64,000 bases of DNA from NCBI GenBank assembly GCA_027311945.1, contig DAICXZ010000030.1:310001-374000 (forward strand), written 5' to 3'. Positions 43,935-53,711 of this stretch are shown in pieces; the first letter of the stretch is position 1; each line of letters begins with the position of its first letter. Position numbers and translations under genes: made by a program. The notes under the pieces were generated by a model. That model did not search any database, was not told the origin of the DNA, and was given only the letters and a program-made list of their open reading frames with translations. The DNA comes from Erythrobacter sp. (GTDB lineage: Bacteria > Pseudomonadota > Alphaproteobacteria > Sphingomonadales > Sphingomonadaceae).

Positions 43935-44273
43935 GTGGGTTGGTATCTCCTCAAGCTGGCGATCCTGCTGCCGCTGATTGCAGGCATGATCTGGGGCAGC
44001 TTCAAGCTGGCCAAGAAGCTGCAGACGCAGGTGGGCGCTGGCGGCGAGGGCCGTCCGCGTACGATCAAGGTGGTCGAAACGCTGATGCTCTCGCCCGGCC
44101 AGCGACTGGCGGTGATCGAATACAACGGGCGCGATATTCTCGTAGCCTCCTCGAAGAGCGGGTTCACCTGGCTGGCCGAATGCGCGGCGCAAAGCCGCGT
44201 TCAGGCCAAGGCGAAAGCGAAGAGCGAAGCGCAGTTTCTGGCCGACCTCGACGAGGACGAGTTCGGCCAATGA
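43935..44273 (+). CDS. fliO: Flagellar biosynthetic protein FliO
   Basis: This 112-residue protein has one N-terminal helix ([21 protein letters not shown]) and a small cytoplasmic domain with [30 protein letters not shown], the FliO signature. FliO helps FliP assemble. The GTG start at 43935 has GGAGG 8 bp upstream; longer frames overlap fliN. Confidence 0.88.
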   Translation: MGWYLLKLAILLPLIAGMIWGSFKLAKKLQTQVGAGGEGRPRTIKVVETLMLSPGQRLAVIEYNGRDILVASSKSGFTWLAECAAQSRVQAKAKAKSEAQFLADLDEDEFGQ

Positions 44274-45049
44274 GCGGTTATGGTAAACGGGCGTTTAGCA
44301 TTTTCGCTGCGCTCGGCACGCTGCTGACGCCTGCGCTGGTCCACGCGCAAGCGGCGACCGAGGCTGCGGTTCCCGGCGCGCTCGATCGTGCTTTCGGCGA
44401 GCTTTCGAACGGCCCCGACGGGGCACTGAGCCTGTCGCTCCAGCTGTTGCTGGTGATGGGTCTGCTCACGGTCCTGCCCGCGCTGATCCTGATGATGACG
44501 AGCTTTACGCGCATCATCATCGTGCTGGCGATCCTGCGGCAGGCGCTGGGCCTGCAACAGTCGCCGCCCAATCAGGTGCTGATCGGGCTGTCGCTGTTTC
44601 TGTCGATGTTCGTCATGGCGCCGACGCTTGAGCGGGTCAACGCCGAAGCGATCCAGCCCTATTCCGCCGACCAGATCGGCGCCGAAGTGGCGATCGAGCG
44701 GGCGGGCAATGCCTTTCATGCCTTCATGATCCGTCAGACCCGCGAAACCGATCTCGCCATGTTCACCGACCTTGCCAAGCATCCCGGCTATACCTCGCAG
44801 GCCGAGGTGCCGTTTTCGATCCTGCTTCCGGCCTTCGTGACCAGCGAATTGAAGACCGCGTTCCAGATCGGCTTCATGCTGTTCCTGCCCTTTCTGGTGA
44901 TCGACCTGGTGGTATCCTCGGTGCTGATGAGCCTCGGCATGATGATGATGAGCCCGATGCTCGTCTCCTTGCCTTTCAAACTCTTACTGTTCGTTCTTGT
45001 CGATGGGTGGGCGCTCCTGATGGGCTCGCTTGCGGCCAGTTTCCTATAG
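44270..45049 (+). CDS. fliP: Flagellar export protein FliP
   Basis: This 259-residue protein has a cleavable signal peptide ending VHAQA near residue 25 and the FliP core: [33 protein letters not shown], and [28 protein letters not shown] at the end. FliP forms the export channel with FliQ and FliR. ATG 44270 overlaps the fliO stop by 4 bp. Confidence 0.97.
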   Translation: MSGYGKRAFSIFAALGTLLTPALVHAQAATEAAVPGALDRAFGELSNGPDGALSLSLQLLLVMGLLTVLPALILMMTSFTRIIIVLAILRQALGLQQSPPNQVLIGLSLFLSMFVMAPTLERVNAEAIQPYSADQIGAEVAIERAGNAFHAFMIRQTRETDLAMFTDLAKHPGYTSQAEVPFSILLPAFVTSELKTAFQIGFMLFLPFLVIDLVVSSVLMSLGMMMMSPMLVSLPFKLLLFVLVDGWALLMGSLAASFL

Positions 45050-45065
45050 CGTGGAGGGATGATCG

Positions 45066-45338
45066 ATGGATGAAATGCCCGCCCTCCTGGCGCTTGCCGA
45101 TCGCATGCTGTGGACCACTGCCCTGATCGCCGCGCCGATCCTGATCGCCAGCCTTGCGGTTGGCCTCGTGGTCGGCCTGATTCAGGCGGCGACCTCGGTC
45201 AACGAACAGACGCTGACCTTCGTGCCCAAGCTCGCCGCGATCTCGCTGGTGCTGGTGGTGCTCGGCGCGAGCATGATGGTGCTCCTCTCCGACTTCCTGA
45301 ACGAAATCTTCAACCAGATTGCCATGATCGGGCGATGA
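45066..45338 (+). CDS. fliQ: Flagellar export protein FliQ
   Basis: This 90-residue protein has two membrane helices, including APILIASLAVGLVVGLIQAATSVNEQTLTFVPKL, a segment strongly conserved in FliQ. It starts 16 bp after fliP and overlaps fliR by 4 bp. Confidence 0.96.
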   Translation: MDEMPALLALADRMLWTTALIAAPILIASLAVGLVVGLIQAATSVNEQTLTFVPKLAAISLVLVVLGASMMVLLSDFLNEIFNQIAMIGR

Positions 45339-46117
45339 GCGGCCTGTCGTTCGGCATCGGACCGCTCGAGGCCGAATTCTGGCGGGTGGTCTTCCTGATG
45401 ACCCGGATCGGCGCGGCGATGCTCGCTGCGCCGATTTTTGGTGCCATGGCGGTGCCCGCGCAGGTGCGTGTCGTCGCCGCCGGTGCCATCGCGGTGTTCG
45501 TCGCCGCGTGGACCGACGTTTCCCCGCCCGCCGAGATCTTCAGCCTCGCTGGCGCGCTGGCTGTGGCCGGCGAGGTGGTGCTGGGGCTGACGCTGGGTTT
45601 CATATTGCAGATCGCCTTTGCCGGGCCAGTGCTTGCCGCCGAGGTGATCGGCGGGGCGATGGGCCTTTCCATGGCCATGACAACCGATCCGCAAGCCGGA
45701 ACGCAGATCACCGCCTTCGGGCAGTTTTTCACGATCGTGCTCACACTCATCTTCCTTGCTCTGGGCGGCCACCTGCAATGGCTGGAACTGGTAATTCAAA
45801 GCTATTCCTCCTTTCCGCCGGGGGAGACCTGGCTTGGCGAAGATCGGGCCATGGTAATTGCCAGCTTCGGTACGCAGCTGTTCCAGTTCGGGCTGCTGAT
45901 CTCGCTGCCGATCACGCTGGTGCTGCTGATGGTGCAATTGTTGACCGGCATCCTCAGCCGCTCGGCGCCATCGCTTAACCTGTTCGCTTTGGGCCTGCCT
46001 TCGGGCGTGCTGGCGGGGCTGGGCGCGCTGATCGTGGCCTCGCCGCTGATCTATGCCGAGTTCGAGACCATCGCCCGCACCGGGCTCGACAACGTAGCCC
46101 TGGTGATCACGCCATGA
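45335..46117 (+). CDS. fliR: Flagellar export protein FliR
   Basis: This 260-residue protein has about six membrane helices, with FLMTRIGAAMLAAPIFGAMAVPAQVRV and FAGPVLAAEVIGGAMGLSMAMTTDPQ typical of FliR. It completes the FliPQR channel. ATG 45335 is used rather than longer frames, because it overlaps the fliQ stop in the operon pattern. Confidence 0.95.
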   Translation: MSGLSFGIGPLEAEFWRVVFLMTRIGAAMLAAPIFGAMAVPAQVRVVAAGAIAVFVAAWTDVSPPAEIFSLAGALAVAGEVVLGLTLGFILQIAFAGPVLAAEVIGGAMGLSMAMTTDPQAGTQITAFGQFFTIVLTLIFLALGGHLQWLELVIQSYSSFPPGETWLGEDRAMVIASFGTQLFQFGLLISLPITLVLLMVQLLTGILSRSAPSLNLFALGLPSGVLAGLGALIVASPLIYAEFETIARTGLDNVALVITP

Positions 46118-47241
46118 GCCAGGAGAGCAGCGGCGAGAAGACCTTTGCGCCAACTGCGCGCAAACGGCGCGAGGCGGCCAAGCAGGGCGACGTGCTGCGC
46201 AGCAAGGAGCTGGCCACCGCCGCTACCGTCATCACTGGCCTTGCCTGGATGATCGTGGCCGGGCCGTGGGTGCTCGACGAGCTGCGCAAGCTGGTTATCA
46301 CCGCGCTCACCTTCGATTCCGCGTCGCTGGAGCGGGGCGGGGCGGGCGACGTGCTTGCGATCCTTCCCGATGTTGCAGTGCCGGTGGTGATCCTCGGTCT
46401 GATGGTGCCCGCCGCCTCGCTGGTGGCGCAGCTCTCGTTCGGCGAGGGACGCTGGGTGGCGGAGAATCTCCAGTTCAAGGCCAAGCGCATCAATCCGATG
46501 TCGGGCCTCAAGCGAATCTTCGGCCCGCAGGGCTGGATCGAGATGGGCAAGGGCCTGCTCAAGGTCGGGCTGCTCGGCGCCATTGCCTTCGTGTGGATGC
46601 GCATGTCGCTGCCCGATGTTTCCGACCTTGGCCGCGCGACCCTTGCCCGTCAGCTCGAAATCGCATGGAGCGCGGCGATCTCGCTGATGGCCGCGCTGTC
46701 GGGCGGGCTGGTCATCATCGCGATGATCGACCTGCCGATCCAGTGGCTCCGCCGCGACCAACGGCTGAAGATGACGCATCAGGAAATGCGCGACGAGAAC
46801 AAGGAAAGCGAAGGCTCGCCCGAGACCAAGGCCGCGCGCCGCCAGCGCCAGCGTGAGATCGCGACCGGCGCGCTCGGCTCGGCCATGAAGGACGCGCAGT
46901 TCGTTATCACCAACCCGACACACTTCTCGATCGCGCTCGTATACGATCCGGAAAAGGCCGGCGCGCCAATCGTGCTCGCCAAGGGGCGCGGCGAGAAGGC
47001 CCTCGCGATCCGCGAAGTGGCGGCCGAGATGCAGATCCCGGTGCTCGAATACCCGCCGCTGGCGCGCTCGCTTTACTACACCACGCGCGAACGGCAGGTG
47101 ATCCGCGAGGAGCTTTACGCTGCCGTCGCCGCCATTGTCGCCTTCGTGCTGTCGGTGCGCCGCGGCGAGACCCCGCCGCTGCCCAGGATCAACGTCCCGA
47201 CCGAGGTGCAATTCGATGCCGAAGGCCGTGCGTCGGCTTAA
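46114..47241 (+). CDS. flhB: Flagellar export switch protein FlhB
   Basis: This 375-residue protein has four membrane helices and a cytoplasmic C-terminal domain with the self-cleavage motif NPTH (N267-P268) in VITNPTHFSIALVYD. Cleavage changes export from hook to filament proteins with FliK. The N-terminal KTFAPTARKRREAAKQGDVLRSKEL segment is also conserved. Confidence 0.97.
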   Translation: MSQESSGEKTFAPTARKRREAAKQGDVLRSKELATAATVITGLAWMIVAGPWVLDELRKLVITALTFDSASLERGGAGDVLAILPDVAVPVVILGLMVPAASLVAQLSFGEGRWVAENLQFKAKRINPMSGLKRIFGPQGWIEMGKGLLKVGLLGAIAFVWMRMSLPDVSDLGRATLARQLEIAWSAAISLMAALSGGLVIIAMIDLPIQWLRRDQRLKMTHQEMRDENKESEGSPETKAARRQRQREIATGALGSAMKDAQFVITNPTHFSIALVYDPEKAGAPIVLAKGRGEKALAIREVAAEMQIPVLEYPPLARSLYYTTRERQVIREELYAAVAAIVAFVLSVRRGETPPLPRINVPTEVQFDAEGRASA

Positions 47242-47271
47242 TCGCAGCAGGAAAGGGCCGTTCTAGCAGTC

Positions 47272-48714
47272 ATGGCAAGCACCTCATCCACCTCCGCCAC
47301 CAGCACGACAAGCTCGATCATCACGACGCTTGGCGCAGGCAGCGGGATCAATATGACCCAGCTCGCCAGCGATCTGGCTGCGGCACAGTTCGAGCAGCGC
47401 ACGAACCAACTGAGCGCCAAGGGCGAGCTGCTTGCACAGAAGATCACCGCCGCCTCGAACATCAAGAACGGATTTTCCACCCTCGCCAGCTCGCTGGGCG
47501 ACCTTGTGCGCACGGGCGATCTCGCTCCGCTGCCCTCTGTTGCGAACGGTTCCGTCGCCACGGCCAGCACACCGCTCGGCACGATTGGCAAGGGCAGCTT
47601 CTCGCTCGAAGTGACGCAGTTGGCCAAGCGCCAGGTGCTGACCGGCCCGGTGATGGCATCGGCGACCGATCCGGTCGGTGCGGGTTCGCTCACCATTCGC
47701 TTCGGCAAGATGGATGGCGCGACCTTTACCGAGGATACGGGGCAAGCTGCGGTCGACATAACGATCGACAGCGGTTCCACCCTCAACGATATTGCCAGCA
47801 AGATCAACGCCGCCGGCGCCGGTGTCTCGGCCTATGTTGCGCAGACCGTCAACGGCCCGCAGCTGGTGTTCAAGGGCTCGGAGGGCGAGCAGAGCGGCTT
47901 CATTATCGAGGCGACAGAGACGCCCGGCGAGGAAGGCCTTGCCGCGCTTGCATGGAACCCTACCAGCGGCGCTGCGGCGCAGCTGAAAGACGTCTCGCAG
48001 GACGCCAAGTACATGCTCGACGGGCTGGAGATGACGAGCAAGACCAACAGCACCGGACAGATCGCACCGGGCTTGCAGTTGACGCTCACGGGCACCAATA
48101 TCGGCGCGCCCACATCCATCACCTTCGCCAACACTACCGGCGGCGTGCCGCAGACTATGGCCGATCTGGTCTCGGCCCTGAACGAAGTGGTGTCGGAATT
48201 GAACCGCGCCACTGCCGTTGACGGCGGCGAACTGCGCGGCGATCCGGGCGCGCGTTCACTCAAGCAGGCGCTGGCACAGCTGCCCGGCAGCATCGTGATG
48301 CCCAACGCCACGGGCGGTGCCCCAAGCACGCTGAGCGACCTTGGCCTCGTCATCAACCGCGATGGCACCTTCAAGATCGACGACGATCGCCTGGCGGCGA
48401 CGCTCGAGCGCGATCCCGATGGGGTTGCGGCGATGTTCACCACCGGCCTCTATGGCGTCTATTCGACCTTCGACAAGCTCGCCCGCAGCGCTGGCTCCAC
48501 GGGTGATGCCAACTCGCTCGCGTCCTCGATCAAGCGTTATGAGGGGCAGGCGGAGAAGGTCACCGAGATGACCGCCGAGATCGCCGAGAAGCAGGAAGCC
48601 CTGCGTTTGCAGATGGTCGCGCGCTTTGCCAAGGCCGACGCCCGCGTGGCCGCGTCGCAGTCGACAATGTCGTTCCTGCAGCAGCAGATCGACGCTTGGA
48701 ATGCGAGCAAGTAA
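47272..48714 (+). CDS. fliD: Filament cap protein FliD
   Basis: This 480-residue protein has the N-terminal domain with IITTLGAGSGINMTQLASDLAAAQF, the middle domain with LEVTQLAKRQVL, and a C-terminal coiled coil (YEGQAEKVTEMTAEIAEKQEALRLQMVARF). FliD caps the filament and guides flagellin folding. It is followed after 2 bp by its partner chaperone gene fliS. Confidence 0.95.
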   Translation: MASTSSTSATSTTSSIITTLGAGSGINMTQLASDLAAAQFEQRTNQLSAKGELLAQKITAASNIKNGFSTLASSLGDLVRTGDLAPLPSVANGSVATASTPLGTIGKGSFSLEVTQLAKRQVLTGPVMASATDPVGAGSLTIRFGKMDGATFTEDTGQAAVDITIDSGSTLNDIASKINAAGAGVSAYVAQTVNGPQLVFKGSEGEQSGFIIEATETPGEEGLAALAWNPTSGAAAQLKDVSQDAKYMLDGLEMTSKTNSTGQIAPGLQLTLTGTNIGAPTSITFANTTGGVPQTMADLVSALNEVVSELNRATAVDGGELRGDPGARSLKQALAQLPGSIVMPNATGGAPSTLSDLGLVINRDGTFKIDDDRLAATLERDPDGVAAMFTTGLYGVYSTFDKLARSAGSTGDANSLASSIKRYEGQAEKVTEMTAEIAEKQEALRLQMVARFAKADARVAASQSTMSFLQQQIDAWNASK

Positions 48715-48716
48715 CT

Positions 48717-49094
48717 ATGCTGATGCTCCGCCAAAACCCGCACGACGCGTACCGCAAGGTGCAGGTCAACGCCCGTATCCTGGGTTCGGATCATAAGGAC
48801 CTCGTCGCGATCTGCTTCGAGCAGGTGGTGAGCGAAGTTGGCCGCGCTATCCGCGCCAACGAGACGGGCGATACCACCAACCGTTCCGAAGCGCTGACCC
48901 GCGCCATCGCCGCGATCACCGCGCTGGAAATGGGCCTCGATCGCAGCAACCCCGTGGCCGGTGCGCTCGAACAGCTTTACGGCGCTGCGCGAGAGACGAT
49001 CCTCGGCTGCGTAGTCTCGTTCAATACCGAGGCCATGAGCGAAGTGCGCTCGGACTTTGCCGAGATCGGCGCTGCCCTTACCGCGGCAAACTAA
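48717..49094 (+). CDS. fliS: Flagellin chaperone FliS
   Basis: This 125-residue, all-helical protein has YRKVQVNARILGSDHKDLVAICFEQVVSEVGRA, corresponding to the FliS core that binds the flagellin C terminus. ATG 48717 comes 2 bp after the fliD stop. It is the last flagellar gene and converges with the esterase gene, sharing 4 bp. Confidence 0.9.
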   Translation: MLMLRQNPHDAYRKVQVNARILGSDHKDLVAICFEQVVSEVGRAIRANETGDTTNRSEALTRAIAAITALEMGLDRSNPVAGALEQLYGAARETILGCVVSFNTEAMSEVRSDFAEIGAALTAAN

Positions 49095-50284
49095 CGGAAC
49101 AGGCGCGGCAGGAAATCCCTGAGATAGCGGCGCCAGTTGATCCAGGTGTGCCCGCCATCCGTCTCGTTATAGTCCACCGCTATGCTCTGCTCGGCGAACA
49201 TTGCGCGGGTGGGGGCGACGGTGCCGTAGAGGAAATCCTCGGTCCCCATTGCGTAATAAATCGGCTCGGGCAAAGCCGCGCGCGCCTTCAGCGCATCGGC
49301 ATTGGCCGCGACATAGTCGGCCACGTCAGACGGGCCTGACAGGCCCAGACCCATCGAGAAAATACCCACCTCCCCGAACAGATCGGGCCGGGTGACGCCA
49401 AAACGCAAGGTATGCGCGCCGCCCATCGACAGCCCGGCCATGGCCCGATGATCGGCGTCGGCGATGGTGCGGAAAGTGGTGTCGACAAAGGGGATCAGGT
49501 CGCGGATCAGATCATCACCGAAATCGGTGTTGGTGAGCATGTCTGCCCCATCGCGCGCGGGCGTGTGGCCGAAGGGCATGACGATGATCATCCGCTCGGC
49601 CTCGCCTTTTGCGATCAGGTTGTCGGCGATGTAGTTGGCATGGCCGACACTGGTCCAGCTGTCGGCGCTGTCGCCCGCACCGTGCACCAGATAGAGCACA
49701 GGATAGCGGTCGCTGCCGGCCATGTATCCGCTCGGGGTGTAGACGTAGGCCTCACGCTTGGCACCAAGGGTGGACGACCAGTACTCGATCCGGCCGACCA
49801 CGCCGTGCGCGATTGCCGGGTCATAACTCTGGAATGCGCCCTCAGGGCCGATCACCTCGAAGGTAGAATTGATGCCACTGCGTTCGCGGCTGAAAGTGGT
49901 GGCGAGCGGATCGGGCACGCGCGCACCATCCACCTCGAAATTGAAGCGATAGGTGTCGGCGGGGATGGGCAGGGTGGTGGTGCCCGACCACAGGCCGCTC
50001 GCATCGCGCGTGAGTGGCAGACCGCGCGGACCTCCGCCGAAGCCTGCCGGAATGATCGGATCGATATCGGTACTGGTGACGAGTACCCTCTGCGCATCGG
50101 GGGCGCAGAGGCGGAAGGTTACGCGGCCATCGGCCAGCACTTCGACAGAGGTGTAATCCATCTGGCCGAAGGGGCCTTGCGGGAGGCAGGTTGCAGGGGT
50201 CCCTGCCGCATCTTGCGCCATGGCAGGCGCGGCTGAGGCCCCCATCAGCAGTGCAAGGACAATCGCGTGGTGTTTTGCCGACAT
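49091..50284 (-). CDS. Exported esterase with N-terminal carbohydrate-binding-like domain
   Basis: This 397-residue alpha/beta hydrolase has a signal peptide ending AMA near residue 22, an N-terminal beta domain resembling the E-set/CBM48 module of feruloyl esterases (VTFRLCAPDAQRVLVTS), and an esterase-D-like catalytic domain. The nucleophile is S286 in AGLSMGGAHTLRFG, and the late histidine is in NETDGGHTWINWRR. Such enzymes release acyl groups from plant or microbial polysaccharides or small esters. The substrate is unknown here. It is the first of a run of minus-strand exported genes. Confidence 0.85.
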   Translation of the reverse strand: MSAKHHAIVLALLMGASAAPAMAQDAAGTPATCLPQGPFGQMDYTSVEVLADGRVTFRLCAPDAQRVLVTSTDIDPIIPAGFGGGPRGLPLTRDASGLWSGTTTLPIPADTYRFNFEVDGARVPDPLATTFSRERSGINSTFEVIGPEGAFQSYDPAIAHGVVGRIEYWSSTLGAKREAYVYTPSGYMAGSDRYPVLYLVHGAGDSADSWTSVGHANYIADNLIAKGEAERMIIVMPFGHTPARDGADMLTNTDFGDDLIRDLIPFVDTTFRTIADADHRAMAGLSMGGAHTLRFGVTRPDLFGEVGIFSMGLGLSGPSDVADYVAANADALKARAALPEPIYYAMGTEDFLYGTVAPTRAMFAEQSIAVDYNETDGGHTWINWRRYLRDFLPRLFR

Positions 50285-50349
50285 TGGTTTTCTCTCCCTT
50301 TGGCGAAGGGTGAAGCCTGCCTGCCGAACAAAGTCAATCGGCGACGCGC

Positions 50350-50386
50350 AAACGAAAACGGGGGCCGCGCGGGCCCCCGTTCGTTT
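50350..50386 (-). terminator. Intrinsic terminator after the DUF6152 gene
   Basis: A ten-base-pair GC-rich stem (50357-50366 with 50372-50381) with loop GCGCG lies between the DUF6152 stop and the esterase start, followed on the minus strand by TTTTCGTTTG. Outer A/T-rich arms lengthen the dyad. Confidence 0.82.
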
Positions 50387-50404
50387 GTTCGATTGCGCTC
50401 TCGC

Positions 50405-50830
50405 TTAGTTGCCGGCGCGGCGGGCCGCAGCGGCCACGGCCTCGGTGGTCGGGTTGCCGAGCGACAGCTCGCGACCGTTCGGGAAGCGGATTTCCGCCGC
50501 CGAAGCGCGGGTGTCGCCATCGCGTGCCTGGAAGGCGTCGACGATGATATCGGTGCCCGCGGGCAGCGAGTTCCTGTTCCAGCCACGACGCAGCAGGGCC
50601 GAAGGCGCGCCGCCTTCGATGCGCCAGCGCTCGGCCTTGCCGTTGCGGTTCACGTCGATGTGAATCCAGGAGTGGGGGTTCACCCACTCGAACATCACGA
50701 CCTTGCCCGAGAGGCGGATCGGCTTGTTACGGTCGAATTCGGTGGCGAACGAGTGGTGAGCGGCGGCCCCCACTGCGGTGATCGCCAGCACGGCGCCGAT
50801 TGCGGCAGCGCTGAGCTTCTTGATCTGCAT
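50405..50830 (-). CDS. DUF6152 exported protein
   Basis: This 141-residue protein has a signal peptide ending AAA near residue 23, after which the mature end starts HHSFATEFDRNKPIRLSGKV; the segment FEWVNPHSWIHIDV is the DUF6152 hallmark. A histidine at the mature N terminus and further histidines could bind copper, but that is speculation. DUF6152 genes often stand beside PQQ-type propeller genes, as here. It ends at a clear terminator. Confidence 0.83.
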   Translation of the reverse strand: MQIKKLSAAAIGAVLAITAVGAAAHHSFATEFDRNKPIRLSGKVVMFEWVNPHSWIHIDVNRNGKAERWRIEGGAPSALLRRGWNRNSLPAGTDIIVDAFQARDGDTRASAAEIRFPNGRELSLGNPTTEAVAAAARRAGN

Positions 50831-50904
50831 GGTTTACTCCTTGTCAAAATCCCCGGGTTTCGGACAAATCTCAAATTGACTTTGTCTTTTTGCCCGACCC
50901 AACA

Positions 50905-51774
50905 TTACTCTTCGATTAAGTCGCCGTAGAGCAGGTGCTCGGAGAACGGCACGCACTTGAACTCAAGCAGTTGCGCATTCTCTTCCATCCGCCGGTACAG
51001 CGGCATCTTGATCGTCCACGGACGGGTGTAGATCGTCGGATCGTCGATCGTGGCTTCATAGTCGATGTGGTTCGGCCCCATCGGCGTGAAGCGCTCGGTG
51101 ACGGTCGCGTGATTGGTGAGGTAGTTGCCGTTGCGATCGAGCCAGGTAACGCCGTCGATCATCTCGCCGCCGGGCAGCTTCACCAGGCCGGGCCCCTGCG
51201 CCAGCGTGGTCACGACGAGCGTATCGCCTTCCCACTGGCCGTAAGATGTGCCCATCCAGGTGTCGATCGGCGGAATGCCGACTTCTTCCATATGGATCAC
51301 GCGGTTGGCCGAGGCATATTCGTAGGCGATCAGGATATCGTCGCCATCGCCCTGAATGATCTGGAACGGGTGCGGCATATAGGTCGCACGCGGAATGCCG
51401 GGCAGATAGCAGGCAGCTTCCGGATCCCAACTGATGACGTTCTCGCGGTTCTTGTTAAGCCGCTCCAGCGCTTCGGGCTTGTACGGAATCTCGCCGCCTT
51501 CGACGACGCCCAGGCTGGGCGGCACGGCACCGATAGCGCCGAGCAGCCTGTCGCCTTCGGGCAATGGGTTCGGGCCGGCGCTGTGCGGCTCGAGGTTCCA
51601 ATTGGCCTCGTTCATCACCTGCCACACACCGTTGATATTCGGTGCATCGCCGATGCGCGCCGGTGCGCTGGCTTCGTGATCCTGGGCAACTGCCGACGTG
51701 GTGGGCACGCTTGCGCAGCCGGCAAAGGCTAGCGCCGATGCCGCCAACAAGCTCAAGTGTTTAATCCCCCGCAT
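50905..51774 (-). CDS. Exported lipoprotein distantly related to the ACHEGN family
   Basis: This 289-residue protein has the lipobox ALAFAGC around residue 19, so it should be membrane-anchored. ATG 51774 is chosen because AGGAGAGG stands just before it. The C-terminal part shares a scheme with the three proteins at 59248-62555: MGTSYGQWEGDTLVVTT, VTERFTPMGPNHIDYEATIDDPTIYTRPW and LLEFKC, plus an earlier DPEAACYLPGIP. No enzymatic motif is recognised. It lies 17 bp downstream of a PQQ propeller gene and probably forms an operon with it. Confidence 0.75.
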   Translation of the reverse strand: MRGIKHLSLLAASALAFAGCASVPTTSAVAQDHEASAPARIGDAPNINGVWQVMNEANWNLEPHSAGPNPLPEGDRLLGAIGAVPPSLGVVEGGEIPYKPEALERLNKNRENVISWDPEAACYLPGIPRATYMPHPFQIIQGDGDDILIAYEYASANRVIHMEEVGIPPIDTWMGTSYGQWEGDTLVVTTLAQGPGLVKLPGGEMIDGVTWLDRNGNYLTNHATVTERFTPMGPNHIDYEATIDDPTIYTRPWTIKMPLYRRMEENAQLLEFKCVPFSEHLLYGDLIEE

Positions 51775-51791
51775 GACCTCTCCTGTATGCA

Positions 51792-53711
51792 TTACTGATT
51801 GAGTGCGAACGCTGCGATCATGCCGCCGGCATTGATCGCGACATATTGTCTGCCGTCACGGCCCCGATAGGTCATCGGGTTCGCATTGGCGTTACCGTTA
51901 AGTACGCTTTCCCAAAGCTGCTCGCCAGTTGCAGCATCAAAGGCGCGCAAGCGCTTATCGTTGGTGGCGCCGACGAACACAAGTCCGCCCGCGGTCACGC
52001 TCGGCCCGGCGCTGCCCGAATTGCCGAGCACCTGGCGCCCCTCGGGCAGTTCCTCGAACATGCCGAGCGGCACCGCCCAGGCGATTTCGCCGGTGTTGGC
52101 GTTGACGGCGGTGAGGCGCGCCCACGGCGGCTTGTAGCACGGCGCACTGGTGCCGACCGGGCGGCCGCGCTCGTCGTACTCGCCCGAGAGCGGCGCGCTG
52201 AAGGTGAAGAACGGGCCTTTGCCGTCGACGCTGGCGCGGTCATACTCGGGCGCCGAGGTGGCATCGAAGCTGTAGGGCTTTTCGCCCTCGACCTTCTCGA
52301 CCCAGCCGACCAGCGAGGTATCCTGCGCGTTCACGTAGACGAGGCCCGTGGTCGGATCGGCCGCTGCGCCGCCCCAGTTCACGCCGCCCGTGCCGCCCGG
52401 CAGCTGGATGGTCGAACGCGGCGGAGCGCCCGCTTCCTTGAAGGCGAACGGGGTGAACGGGCCGGAATTGAAGAATCCGCCCGCCTTTTCCCACATCGCA
52501 TAGCAGGCTGCCGAGTGTTCTGGCGTGGTATCCTCGGGGCTGACGATGTCCTGATAGGTCATCTCGACCCGGCTCAGCGGCGGGGTGACGACCGGGAAGG
52601 GCTGGGTGGGGTGATAGTATTCGCCCGGAACATCGCCCGGCGGCACCGGGCGCTCCTCGACCGGGAGCACCGGTTCGCCGGTCTCCGCATCGAGCAGGTA
52701 GAAGTAGCTCGATTTGCCGATATTGGCCAAGGCCATCTGGCCGCCCGTCTCGGTCTCCACCGGGATCAGCGGGCCGGCATTGCTCATGTCGATGTCCCAC
52801 ACATCGTGGTGCACGGTCTGGAAATGCCACTTGTACTCGCCGGTGCGCGCATCGACCGCGACCACCGAGTTGCCATAGACGTTGGTGCCGGGGCGGTCGC
52901 CGCCGTAGTAGTTGTGGGCGGGGCCAGCGATGGGCAGATAGGCGATGCCGGTGCTGGCATCGTAGGTCGCCTGGAAGCCCCACATGTTGGTGCCCCCGCG
53001 ATCCTTCCAGCCATCGCCCCAGGTCTCGTTATAGGGCTGGCCCGGATCGGGCGTGGTGTCGAACTCCCACAAACGCTCACCGGTGATCACATCGTAGCCG
53101 CGCGGATTGCCCGGTTCGCCTTGCGGGTTTTCGAGCGAGGCCGCGCCGATGATCATGGTGTTGCCCGCAATCGTGGGCGTGCCGCCATAGGCAGGGCCGC
53201 CCATCGCAATCGAGCCGTTCTCGCCGAAATTGGCAACAAGCTCACCGGTGGCAGCGTCGAGCGCGTAAATGCGGTCGCCCGCGGTAACCAGAATGCGCGG
53301 GGCATGGCCCGCATCGCCCGGCCAGTAGCTTACGCCGCGCCCGGAGAAGGTGCCGGGCCCGGCAAAGGCGCCCTGGCTGGCGGGAAGGTCGCCTTCGTGG
53401 ACCCAGATTTCCTCGCCCGTCGCGGCATCGAGCGCGACAACCCGGCTCTGCGCCGGGAAATACATCACGCCATCGACCACAATCGGGACAGCGGTGTTGA
53501 ACGCGCGCAGCGGATAGGACCAGGCCGATGCTAGGTCGCCCACATTGGCGCGGTTGATATCGGCCAGCGGGGAATAACGGGTGGCGGCGGCATCTCGCTG
53601 GATGCTGGGCCAGTCACCTTCGGCAGGCACGCCCTGCGCGACAAGGCTGCTCGCCGCAGTGCAGGCCAGCAGGGCCGCAGTTCCAGCCTTTAGCATTGCT
53701 CGCATAGCCAT
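51792..53711 (-). CDS. PQQ-dependent dehydrogenase-like beta-propeller protein, exported
   Basis: This 639-residue protein has a signal peptide ending VAQ near residue 25 and a quinoprotein propeller built from repeats such as GDRIYALDAATGELVANFG and TGEQLWESVL. The WPSIQRDAAATRYSPL start and VHHDVWDIDMSNAG segments match glucose-dehydrogenase-type quinoproteins. PQQ enzymes oxidise alcohols or aldose sugars in the periplasm. There is no CXXCH haem motif, so electrons would pass to a separate carrier or quinone. ATG 53711 is taken; a second ATG at 53705 is possible. PQQ synthesis genes are not in the window. Confidence 0.85.
   Translation of the reverse strand: MAMRAMLKAGTAALLACTAASSLVAQGVPAEGDWPSIQRDAAATRYSPLADINRANVGDLASAWSYPLRAFNTAVPIVVDGVMYFPAQSRVVALDAATGEEIWVHEGDLPASQGAFAGPGTFSGRGVSYWPGDAGHAPRILVTAGDRIYALDAATGELVANFGENGSIAMGGPAYGGTPTIAGNTMIIGAASLENPQGEPGNPRGYDVITGERLWEFDTTPDPGQPYNETWGDGWKDRGGTNMWGFQATYDASTGIAYLPIAGPAHNYYGGDRPGTNVYGNSVVAVDARTGEYKWHFQTVHHDVWDIDMSNAGPLIPVETETGGQMALANIGKSSYFYLLDAETGEPVLPVEERPVPPGDVPGEYYHPTQPFPVVTPPLSRVEMTYQDIVSPEDTTPEHSAACYAMWEKAGGFFNSGPFTPFAFKEAGAPPRSTIQLPGGTGGVNWGGAAADPTTGLVYVNAQDTSLVGWVEKVEGEKPYSFDATSAPEYDRASVDGKGPFFTFSAPLSGEYDERGRPVGTSAPCYKPPWARLTAVNANTGEIAWAVPLGMFEELPEGRQVLGNSGSAGPSVTAGGLVFVGATNDKRLRAFDAATGEQLWESVLNGNANANPMTYRGRDGRQYVAINAGGMIAAFALNQ

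Noticed and set aside
50347-50390. Possible transposon end near the esterase
   Set aside because: The dyad is fully explained as the terminator of the DUF6152 gene, and no partner repeat or target duplication is seen.
51846-53534. 562-residue plus-strand open frame
   Set aside because: Antisense to the PQQ propeller; composition is that of a shadow frame.
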